DNA from: Cololabis saira
Taxonomy: Eukaryota; Chordata; Actinopteri; Beloniformes; Belonidae
Direction: 5' to 3'
Assembly: GCF_033807715.1 (NCBI RefSeq)
Contig: NC_084599.1
Location: 10,211,625-10,275,624 of the forward strand
Length of the DNA stretch: 64,000 bases
Of the stretch, positions 51,546 to 61,954 are shown piece after piece; the stretch's first letter is position 1; each line of letters starts with the position of its first letter. The notes under the pieces were generated by a model that saw only the letters and a program-made list of their open reading frames with translations, did no database searches and was not told the DNA's origin. Made by a program: the position numbers and the translations under genes.

Positions 51546-51549
51546 AATC

Positions 51550-52185
51550 TTTAATTTAAACTCAAAATCCTGACCAGCACCAGGAACTGGGAACACATCA
51601 GTCCAATACACTGGCATCCTGTTGATCAAATCATTCAGCTTAAGGCTCTTCTTTACTGTCTATGAATTGCTGAATGGTTAATTAAATCAGAGAAATGTTT
51701 TCAGCATATGTAGCTGGAAGGCTTCTTTGATCAGCAGGGGCTGACCGGCTGGTTTTATCCAGAGTTCAAACCAACCAACCTTTCAGTTGTCATGCTGCCC
51801 TCTGCTGGAGTCAATGCTCTTTTATGTACTTTGCACCTTTTGCCTGGAATTCATTGCAGAGCACCCTGAAGTTTAGGGATCTTGTTTCTTTGGGATCATT
51901 CAAGAATGTTATGAGTGACATAGAGTCGGCCTCATACCGTTCTTGTTCTTGTTCATGAAAGCCCGATTATCTAGCTCTACTGATTTGATCAGATTATATT
52001 CGGTTTATTTTATTGTTGTTTGACTTGGTGTTTTAGGTAATTCTGTACTGTCTGTTTTAACTTTTGAAACTCAATGTTTAACGCTGCTGTCTTGGCCAGG
52101 CTTCCCTTGTAAAAGAGACCATTGTGTCTCAATGGGACCAACCTGGTAAAATAAAGACTAAATAAAAATAAAATAAAAAATGCCA
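51550..52185 (+). pseudogene. L2-like LINE 3' end, decayed
   Basis: Broken frames recall the ORF2 C-terminus of L2 elements (NWEHIS, a HWHP segment, then a degenerate WNSL-type region near 51846). The 3' UTR signature 'cttgtaaaagagaccattgt' 'gtctcaatgggaccaacctg' and 'gtaaaataaagac' precedes an A-rich tail at 52160-52180. This ending is shared by fish L2 LINEs. Confidence 0.7.
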
Positions 52186-52189
52186 CGTG

Positions 52190-54312
52190 AAGCTTTAAAC
52201 CCAAATGAAATGCTTCGTTTGTTCACATGCTTTCAATTAAAGCAAATGTATTTATTCAGCTTAAAATGCTTATAATAAACACATCTGCACCTTTTTCTTA
52301 CTGTATATGTCTTATGTTGTATGTTTTCTTCTTGTGTCTTCATAATGCCTTTGTAAAACCCCTGCACTTACCTTTGGGTATGAAGGTGCTTTATGAATAC
52401 ATTTGCCCTGCAAGACTTTGGAAAACACTGTAAGCACATGATGACAAAGTTAAAAAGTTCATGTTTATTGTGGTGTTTCCAAACACAACCACTTCCCATG
52501 AAAGGATAATCATGATAATCATGACTACTGGCGCTGGGCACATATTCGCACCTCATGTGCCCTGCTAACTGCTGAGTCCCTTGACCATAACATGGGCAGC
52601 CCATAACCACAAAGAACTCGTCCAACCCTGCAGTTTTGACACGACACGCTGACTCATAGCAAACTTTTCTCTGTTTCCTTTTATAAAGGCAATTTATTTC
52701 ATTGGACAGCTTTATAGCGCAAATTCTGTTAAATGTTTTATAGTGCTATTAATGTCAAATAAACATGAATATTTAAGTTCTGAAAAGTTTGACACCATCT
52801 TTATCTATCTATCCATCTATCCATCTATCCATCTATCTATCTATCTATCTCACTCTACTTTAAATGTGTCTGTAGGCAGCTATAACACCCTGACATATCC
52901 CTGACATTATCATAGGACTCTAGTTAACTCATTTACTCAGCTAAGGGCAGGATGTCATGGCAACGGACAGTCTGCCAAATGTTGCCTTGTATGGTTATGA
53001 ATTGGCTCAAAACCCTAAAAATACTGCAGGGTTTGCCAATAAATCTAAAATTAATTAATGTAGCCTTATCTACACGAGCAAGGACAGGATCATCACAAAT
53101 CTGCTTTTTTGCTGTTTTTTTTTTTTTTTTACGCCTGACATATTGACGACAGGGAAGAGGTGTTGCTTCTGCCTATGTGGCTATTTATTTTGATATGCTG
53201 TGCTAGAAATGGATCAGATTTGATCATCGACTCCAAAATCCCCAAATATCTCTCTCCCTATGTGATGAATCCCAGAGCTCTTTTTTTTCCAAAAACTTGA
53301 CCACAGCAATAAAAGGATATGGAAGTGCTCTGCAATATTGCTCATCATTCAAAGTTTGCTCTAGCAGGACTGAACCAGTCTCCCCAGTTGGGCCTCCTCA
53401 TTATTTCAGGCATGTCAGACATAAGGTCTGGTCTGCTCTCATGTTAAAAGATGCATGGTTCACGATTCCAGTCATAAAACCTACCAAAAAATGTATATTC
53501 CTTTAAAACTGAACACATTTCCAGTTGATGGTGACTTTAATAGCCACTCCCATTGTGCTTGTGGTGGATTAGGTAATCTCCTGCAAAATATATCACTTGT
53601 AAGTGAACAAACCCAGCCATTTACTTCACATTTTCTTTACTTAACGACAGCAACAGTATTGCACCAGCATTTATCCTTATCCCTCGTCTGATGTTTTGGT
53701 CCCTGGTTAAGTTCTTTTTCTGAGAATTTCTGCTCCTTTTTCTTTGGCAGTAGCATGAGAGGTTGCAAGTTCCCCCTGTGCTGGTAGTTCTGCTAGCATC
53801 CACTGTAAAGATAAGGCCCTCCTGCTCCCAAGCTCGTACACGTCTCTCTGCTATAGTCTCCTCACAAACTTGATAGCAGTGGGAGCATTAGCATCAAGTT
53901 CATCCCACAAAACAGCACATTTGCACATCTACTAATGCAAACAGCATCACCAGTAGTATTTGTTGAAAAATGCTGAAAAATGATTACACATCACACTGTA
54001 TGACTTGCAGGTAAATAGCATAGCAGCTCTGATTTAGAGCAACAACAAAAGATTATAAATCATTATCAATTAACAGTTTAGTGCGTGGTAGTGTGAAGTC
54101 GTTTTTGGTGTGATTTCCCAGGCTAGGTTCTCTCTCGTTTGTCCGTTACAGGAGATTACTGAGTGACATTTTTGACTAGATTTATACAATCTGAGTTTCA
54201 AGGATAATAGATTTTTGGATGTCACCCCATGTTAATATTTGACATAATATCATTAAAACATAGAGCGAGCTGTAGAGCGAGCTCCCTCCAGTGCCCTCCC
54301 TAAGAAAACATG
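52190..54312. other. Intergenic, simple repeats only
   Basis: Contains a short CTAT/CCAT repeat (52798-52850) and a T-run (53112-53130). No gene recognised. Confidence 0.55.
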
Positions 54313-54320
54313 ACCCATTG

Positions 54321-54765
54321 TAGGAATGGGTGATATTTTACCGTTCACGATAAACCGTCAAAGAAATTCCCCACGGTAACAATTTGTATCTCGTAATAAA
54401 TCCTTGTTGATGACGTTTTTGTGTAAAACTGATTTATGGAAGGAAGGAAGGAAGGAAGGAAGGAAGGAAGGAAGGAAGGAAGGAAGGAAGGAAGGAAGGA
54501 AGGAAGGAAGGAAGGAAGGAAGGAAGGGAGGAAGGAAGGACGGAAGGAAGGAAGAAAGAAAGAAAGAGAAAGAAAGGAATGAGCCAGAAAGAAAGAAAGA
54601 AATGAGCCTGAAAGAAAGAAAGAAATGAGCCTGAAAGAAAGAAATGAATGAGCCAGAAAGAAAGAAAGAAATGAGCCTAAAAGAAAGAAAGGAATGAGCC
54701 AGAAAGAAAGAAAGAAATGAGCCTGAAAGAAAGAAAGAAAGAAAGAAAGAAAGAAATGAGCCTGA

Positions 54766-54821
<56 letters not shown>

Positions 54822-54992
54822 CGGAAAGACGGAAAGACAGAAAGAGTTTTTTGTGTAACAAACATGGTGGATCTAATAGATTTATAGTTACAAAGGTGGA
54901 GTTGGATTGGTATTTTTATCGTTTTTTTTTTTTATCGGATAAATGCCAGAAATTATCGTGATACTTGTTTTAGTCCATACCGCCCATCCCTA
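54321..54992. mobile_element. hAT-type MITE expanded by a purine tract
   Basis: The left end is TAGGAATGGGTGATA and the right end, inverted, TAGGGATGGGCGGTA. A perfect 8-bp duplication, acccattg, lies at 54313-54320 and 54993-55000. About 410 of its 672 bases are the simple repeat described next; without it the element would be a typical MITE of about 260 bp. No coding frame. Confidence 0.9.
54437..54846. repeat. Purine tract: (GGAA)n, then (GAAA)n with GAGCC spacers
   Basis: A GGAA/GAAG block (54437-54550) gives way to GAAA units interrupted at intervals by 'atgagcctgaaagaaa', a secondary higher-order unit of about 24-40 bases. Nearly every base on the plus strand is a purine. The Lys/Arg/Glu and Phe/Leu/Ser frames over it are artefacts. 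Confidence 0.96.
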
Positions 54993-55000
54993 ACCCATTG

Positions 55001-55334
55001 TGAACTCTCTCAAGTGCATGTCCCCGACTTCAGATTGACAAACACCAACCTTCTCCCATCACCTGCAAAGTCTCCAGCACATAGGCACATGCAACAGTGT
55101 TCTGGCTCAGGAATCTCCCAGAATATCTTTCCCCACCTTTAACACTAGATGCTTCATACACAGCTATACAGATAGCTAAAATCAAGTCTCATGTCAGCTT
55201 GTGAAAAAGTGCATGAAATTCTCTTGAAATAAGTGATGGAGCACAGTCTCTTAGAATTCAGTAATCAGTGAGTTTGGAAGTCAAAAGTAAATAAATCAAG
55301 TTAAAAAAAAAACTTTAGTCAGCGATCACAACTT
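55001..55334. other. Intergenic spacer, nothing recognised
   Basis: AT-rich DNA between the hAT element and the presumed end of the sema6b transcript. Confidence 0.5.
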
Positions 55335-55354
55335 AGACATGAATGTCAGAGTGG

Positions 55355-55360
55355 TTTATT
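55355..55360 (-). promoter_or_regulatory. sema6b: Candidate distal poly(A) signal AATAAA
   Basis: The minus strand reads TTCTAATAAACCACTC, followed by T- and GT-containing sequence (ATGTCTAAGTTGTGATC), a good processing context. It also marks where transposon-rich DNA begins. Confidence 0.35.
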
Positions 55361-58300
55361 AGAATAAGAAAGATCACATAGAGCAAAGTCTCCATGCGGA
55401 GTGACAGGCGGAGCTCAGCACATGTGGAGAATGGTGAACAACTGCTGCAGTGTGTCCGTGTATTTGCGCATTTGTGTGATTGGTGTATGTGTGTCCTGTG
55501 CAGTTGTCCGAGGGTGCATGCACGTGTTGTTTTATCTTTTCTTTTTTTTTGCGTGACAACAGACAGATTTCTTTGCAGACACAAGCACACACACTTGCAT
55601 GTACTGTACAAATTCACACATCGCTACTTCTGTACACACACAGAGGCTGTGTTGTCATGCAGCTACTGCACTGAAATTACATGTAAGCATTAAAGTTATG
55701 TACACGTAGTAGGGACATGTGTTGTCTTCTGATGACAGCCTGCCCCAAAGCTCCAACCTCCAACCACGCTGGGGGGGGACTGGGGTCCAGCCTCTGGTGT
55801 CAGCGGGGTCCTTCACAGTAGCAGGAGACTCTGGTCTGCATTTTCAACCTCTCTGTAAAGTCTCTAATTCAGACTCACTTCCTCTTTGTTTCATATTCTG
55901 CATCCAAACAGGACGCAGCACTTAGGTGCTCACAGTACTGCTTCGTAATAAGAATCATGATAGTCTTCAGGTTCAGCTTCATTGTCATCATCAAATTCGG
56001 CACACCAGAGATTTTAAATTGAAATCAAATACAGTAATATTCCATAAAAAATTCAAAACAAATATCTACCACAGAAACAAACAATAGAAAAAACAAACAT
56101 GACAACAAAAAAAAAAAAAGATCAGTGCTGACTAAATAACACCTACAGCTTTTACAAAAATGCAAACGTTTATTTGAGTCTTCTTTTTTGTGCTTATTCC
56201 TCTCATATGTTAGTTTTGAAGAAGAACAGGTCCATGTCACGGCCTCCCTGTGTGTCGTTGGATTTGACACAAGCTCGGTCCCTTCTCTGAACTTCTTCTG
56301 GGGCATAGAGCACGCAGAGTACAGTGGAGCACTGCAGAGCAAAGTGGCAGTTATTGGCTGGGGGGCACACAACGCGGGGCCACGCGCACAAACAACCCCA
56401 TCGCACGACGACGCGGTCTCTTCAGCAAGCGCACATACAGTACACGGCTTAATGAATGAAAACAGAGCAGGTCACAGAGGCAGGGTGGGAATTTAGCGCA
56501 TGTGCGCGGTGATACGTGCAGGATAGAGATAAGGAGCACGAATGTGTGTGTATGCGGGAAAGGAGAAAATATATACGAAGTAAAAAAAAAAACTGTACAA
56601 AATAATTCTGAAGCAATTTATCGCATGAGTGGCTTTGGAAATGTTTCAAAAAACAAAAAACAAAAGAACTGTTGAACATAAAGGATTTGGCATGACTTAT
56701 AACGGGGGTTACTTTGACTTCTGTTTCTGACTCATTAAATTAATAAGAAAACCTTTAATAGTGAAAAATACAATGAAAACATGGTCATGGTTTTCATTTA
56801 ATAGATAGTATAAGTCTGTTAACAGTAAAAGAAAAAAAAGAAGCTTGAACAACCAAAGAGACAGAGTGTGGATGTTAGAGGAGGAGGAACAGGAATGATA
56901 AAGTATGCAAAGAAGAGGGAGGATGATGGCTTCAATAAACAGACATGTCTCTGCATCTAAATTCTTCAGCTGCCCTGTAATGTTTGAGTTTAGGTAATCA
57001 AATTGTCCAGCCAGTAAGATAACATCGTGATGTACGGTATCTTTCTTAGAACCAGTCAGGTGACGTCAGGCCTGAGCTTCGTTTCTGTTCTTCATTCAAT
57101 TACATTCTGAATTGGTTAAATGGCCTGCTTATGTATGAGCGTGTGTGTGTGTGTGTGTGTGTGCGCATTTGTGTGTGTGTGTGTCTGTTGGTTAGCAAAG
57201 GGTCAAAAAGAGCTGGTTGAAAGAATAACCCCCTTTCAGGGCTGATGCGTCTGCAGTAATATTCCCGGGGGCACATCGGGCCATTAGAGGGCCGGGCATG
57301 TACTTTGCCTAATCAAGCATGTTTAGTGAAACACAGAGGAGTTGCGGAGCATGAACACGGCTGGGTGGGCACGCCAACTAAGATAGAGCGGCCTCATTCA
57401 CACGTGCTCACACGTAGAAACAAGCAGCACTCGGATGAAGCAGAAACATGGATACAGGATAAAGATCCCTTGGCTTGTGGGGCGCTTCACAGCCTCAATA
57501 CTAATGACCTGTTTCAGGGTGGAATGTGTAAAGAATACACTGTATTAATGTAGCGAGGCGGTAATGTAGTAACATCACGTTCGCCTGCCTGACCTCCTCC
57601 TCTGTCCTTGATTTTATAAATCTCTTTCACTGGCTTGTCTCATATATTACCTCTGCAGCTGGCTGTAAATTTGCTGGGGCAGTGTATTAAACCCTTTACA
57701 GAAATGTGTTTGCAGCTCTTTACTGAAACCTGTCAGCTACCACTGAATATATAGTCACATTTTTACTGCTAATTACATTACACTGATCAGCTGGAAGATT
57801 TATACCAAAATTCTGAAAGATTTGCTTTAAGATTTGGTGTTTTATTGAGGGCAACGTTGAACGTTGCTGGTTCTGTGTAACTAGTTAAATCAACCAATTA
57901 CGTGAAGCAAAGGCTGCAAACCAAAGTTTGTACACAGAGTTTAAATACTGGAAGATGGGATTATATTTCATGACTCAACCTTTTCTGGCCTAGAGGAATA
58001 TTTCCAAGTATGGCCATGGCTCTTTGTTGGACATATTTTCACAATAAAAAAAAACATAATTCAGAATAGTGGCTACTGCAGAGCACTGCACCAGGCAGGT
58101 GTGTCCCTCTGCACAAATCTCCATTATAATTAGCCAGTTTAGGATCCATGTTTACACCTTGAACGGTGTTGTGTTCCTGTACTAACGGGGATTTTGAAAA
58201 CAGTAACACAGGAAGAAGAAACGTAAGAGAGTAGCATAAACGATCAGCACGTTATCCCATTTGAAGGCATGAGATGAACCGCATCATTCCAGGTCTAGCT

Positions 58301-59130
58301 TTCCTTTTTTCTTTTTAATTCTGTGATGATATCCAGCCCCTCATGAGTCTTTACCTAATATAGTAGGTGCACGTGAGGGGTGGAAGGATGATTGAATTTG
58401 AGATACTGCCACAGCATCAATAAAAAGAGGCTGATGGTGAACATGATTTGAAGCTGGAAAATGACGGAATAAAGGATCTCTACAAAGTTGGGTCCGTCGT
58501 GTGATTTGCATGTTACGCAAATACAAAAAAAAAAAAGTAAAAATGATCATAAATGTTTTTTGTATGTGTGGAAAAGGTGGAAATCTTGGTTATTAATAAA
58601 ATAATATACAAATAAGTGCAATGCAATCAAGTCAGGTGAATAAATGTTGTTCAGTAGTCACGGCTTCATAAACGCTATTGTTAAATTCACATCGGTAGGT
58701 ATAATAGTTATTCAAAAAGCTGCAATTTTCTTATGAACTATGGTCACTATTGCCAAGCTTTCCAGCATGTCAGTTTTGATTTATTTTCATTCATTTCAGG
58801 TTGCTGACATTAAGTGCATCATGTCTTTATATCCTTTTCTAATGCAGTTCTGCCTGGAGAACTGGTATCATCAATTGTTTATTTCAATAAATCAATCTGT
58901 GATAACTGTCTAAAGGTAATAGATGGAAATGGGATTAAATTCTTTTCCAGCAGATTTTCATAAAATTTGGTCAAACGGACACCGTATTTAAAAGAAAAAC
59001 GAGCACTGTTAGTAGAATTCTTTTGTAAATTAAGGTTCTGTTACTTAAAGTTGTGTATTTTGACAGCATCTACTATCTGATCTGAAAGGCAGCGTCTCCA
59101 TTTTAATAGGACATTGTTTTGTTTTTATCC

Positions 59131-59136
59131 TTTATT
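59131..59136 (-). promoter_or_regulatory. sema6b: Candidate proximal poly(A) signal AATAAA
   Basis: TTTATT on the plus strand within a T-rich stretch, about 1.9 kb beyond the sema6b stop codon. It would give a UTR of ordinary length. Confidence 0.3.
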
Positions 59137-61046
59137 TCCTTTTACCACTGTGTGTGTATGTTGTATAATGGATGCTGCTCCAGCACACAATCCAACACTC
59201 CCTGCAATTGTGACACTGGTGGGTGAAAACAAAAAAACGAAAAATAAAAGAAAACAGGTTTGAAAAGGGAAGAAAGCTGAGCATGAGAGTACAAGTGATC
59301 AAAGATGTTTTTGCACTCAATATGAGTAACACATCTGTGTAGACAAACAAAACTCACACAGAAGCCGACAGACACGCACGAAAACATCACTTTTACTAAA
59401 CCATTATTCAGATGAACTAAAGCTGAGCATATCTACATTTGCATCAAGAACGGATGAGGGCAGACAAAAAACAGAAAACATCAAAAAGGTCTGACAATGA
59501 AGTCAAAGAGAAACTTTACACCCAAGTATGCCAATGCCCATCTGTTTTTCTATATCCAGCTTTTGTTTGGGAAACACACTGAAAGAAAGAAAGAGATAAA
59601 GTCACTGGGGATAACCATTGTGACCGTTAGCTGTGCCCCAACTCTGGCCTCCATCCTCAGCTCTTCCCAGTCCTGGTCAGCCAGTAATTTGCCTGCGTGG
59701 GTGAACCACAAGAGATGCTCGAGCTCGGGGACGGTGTATGCCGGAACGAAGCTGCTGTCCCTCCTCATTGATATTCTGCAAAGATTGTGTTGGTGGGCTA
59801 GGTCGCTGACTCTTAACGGTTATTTGTTGCTGCAGTCTCCTCCTGCTCCGGGGGGCACAAAGAGGCTCAGTGTCGGGCAGAGGAGACTGAATGGAGCTCC
59901 CACGAGGCCCGAGCTTCACAGCCTCGGTCATATCGCCAGACAGCCTGAGCTCACATTCCCTTCAACAAATGCACTGCGAAAGCCCATGGAGGCCTCGGGT
60001 CAGGTCAGACTGATCCAGGCACATGGAGTAGCAGCGAGGGAGAGAGAGGAACAGAAGGGAGATACTGTTGCTTTTCCCAGAGCCTTTGCTTTATCTAGAG
60101 TCTCTAAACTTCCAGATAATTTTACTGAGAAGACTAACATTATAAAAATATCAAATTAAATTGGCTTTATCTTCACTGACATTTGCTTGTTGCTAATTAT
60201 TGCTCTCTTTAACTTCATCATGGCTCTCGACGGTGAGCCTGAGTCCTCACTAGCCCCTGGTCAATTCTTCAATCTTTTGATTGGTAAACACAGAGTTTCA
60301 AGTAGACACATAATAAAATCTCTTCTCTTCTGTATAAACAGTGCTGCCACAGACTTCAATATATAGTCATACTTCACAGTTACAGTAAAATAGGACGCTG
60401 GTTGGGGGTTGTTGCGGCCGCACACATTCACTCTGCATGATTCTTTGACAAGTCACCGTCCTCTGGCCCAGCTACAACTGTTTTTGTCTCGTGTGAAGTC
60501 CAATGTAAAGCACGTCATTATCTGCTGGATGCCACAGGCACAACAAAACAAATGAGAAGCTAAAATTTCACTTCTAGAGAAGATTCATGGTGACAAAACA
60601 GTGAACAAAAAAAGGTGGAGGGAAACTTTTTCCCTTGGCGCTGCAAGCGAAATTATCTCGTTAATCTTCAAACTGTCCCTTTTTAGAAGATTCCTCTTTT
60701 CTCTGCACCCCTCTATGCACTTTGTTTGTCCTGTGGTGTCAGTTATGATCTGTGGGCGGCACCACCGGCAGCGCAGAGGGGGCAACGCCGTGGACTACGA
60801 ATAGAGAAAGGTCTCTGATTTGAGAGTTCTCACCTCCTTTTTAACTCTCTTTGTTTCTTTTCTCTCTTGTCTCTCTCTCTTCAGTCAGCTGAATGGCGTC
60901 AAAACATTGAATGACAGTGAGAGAGGACAGATAGGGGTAAGGTTGGACTAGAACAGTGAGTCTGACGGGTTGATTTAGTCCAGTGGCTTTTTGGTGGGAA
61001 TGGGTTTTCAGAGAGAGCTTAGCGTCAAAGGCTCACTTCCTTCAGC

Positions 61047-61954
61047 TCACTGGCCACTGGGGGTGCGCTCTCCCATGTTCTTCCCCATAAGATGGCTGAA
61101 ATCAGCCAGGTCTCCCAGCCCCCGAGGCCCGTGCATGTCTGGCCTGATGAGGCCCTGGCGCTGAGAGTTATAGGACACGCCATTGTTGCTATTGTAATTG
61201 AGCGCCTCGTGACTCCAGCGAGGCTCCCCGTAGTCCATGTGGGGAGTGGGAGCAGAGACCACCCTCCGTCGGTCGGGGGACTCTTGCGGGGTGGCGGGGT
61301 AGATGTATTCTCCTGCCGAGTTCCTCAGGGTGCCGGTGGGACGACTGCCACCGTGCTCGCCCCGTTGGGTGGCGAGGATCAGGTAACGTTGGCGATCCGT
61401 GTGCGGGGGCAGCACCACCTCCCCCGGGTCTTCTATCCGGACCATTCCCCCGCCTCCTCCGCCTCCGTGCAGGAACTTTGAGCTCAGGTAGATGACGGCG
61501 TTGTTGGGGCAGGGAGTCCCTACGGAGGTGAGGAAAGTCTGACTCTGGTCCCACTCCGTGTCGGGGAGTCGCATGGCCCGTTTCTGCTGCAGAGGTGTCT
61601 GCTCCGGTGTGGGAAGCAAGCCCGGGTCCATTTCTCCTTTAGCCCAACCGTTAGGCGTCACAAAGGGGTTGTCTGCCTGCGAGCGACGCCTCTCGCCTCC
61701 GCTGGTTCTTGTTACGCTCATTACCGATCCGCTTCGGGCGTGCCCCAGCATGCTATGCTCTTTGTCACTTTTGCGGCGGGCACCGTTGGCGCCGGAGCTG
61801 CGGGAATGGCGGTGGCGATGACTCATGATCCAGCAGACAGTTAGGCCGGAGAGGATGGCTCCCGTTGAGAAGGCTGAGACTGCAGACACCACCAGCAGGT
61901 TTACAGACACCAGGCCATCGGGCTCTTCAATGAAACTCTCTTGGAGGAACATTC
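61047..61954 (-). CDS. sema6b: Semaphorin-6B-like, last coding exon (membrane span and cytoplasmic tail)
   Basis: A 908-base terminal exon, acceptor TCTCTGTGCAG at 61965-61955 and stop TGA at 61049-61047. The exon enters at codon position 2. It encodes a short extracellular stalk, a membrane span (about VSVNLLVVSAVSAFSTGAIL then SGLTVCWI), a basic stop-transfer segment (SHRHRHSR) and a tail of about 250 residues. The motifs NGWAK, GLLPTPEQTPLQQKR and SPDRRRVVSAPT are shared with human SEMA6B and not with SEMA6A, C or D as I recall them; the span also starts SVNLLV as in SEMA6B. A run of seven glycines lies mid-tail. Class-6 semaphorins are transmembrane ligands for A-type plexins in axon guidance. 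The sema and PSI domains lie in exons beyond the right edge. Confidence 0.9.

Larger units (their letters stand above)
55335..61046 (-). other. sema6b: Possible long 3' UTR and downstream region of sema6b
   Basis: 5.7 kb with no recognisable transposon after the sema6b stop, in contrast to the repeat-dense DNA to its left. Two good poly(A) candidates lie at 59131-59136 and 55355-55360. A GT repeat is at 57142-57184. The plus-strand frame 59497-60159 (220 residues) has no domain and lies in this region; it is likely chance in slow-evolving UTR-like sequence. Extent is inferred only. Confidence 0.35.

Noticed and set aside
54358..54861. Phe/Leu/Ser-rich minus frame and Lys/Glu/Arg-rich plus frame
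   Set aside because: Produced by the GGAA/GAAA tract inside a hAT element.
59497..60159. 220-residue plus-strand frame
   Set aside because: No domain, no homology I recognise, antisense to the presumed sema6b 3' region, with no splice or promoter context. Kept only as a note in the UTR entry.
61092..61481. Plus-strand frames opposite the sema6b exon
   Set aside because: Shadows of the GC-rich sema6b coding exon on the other strand.
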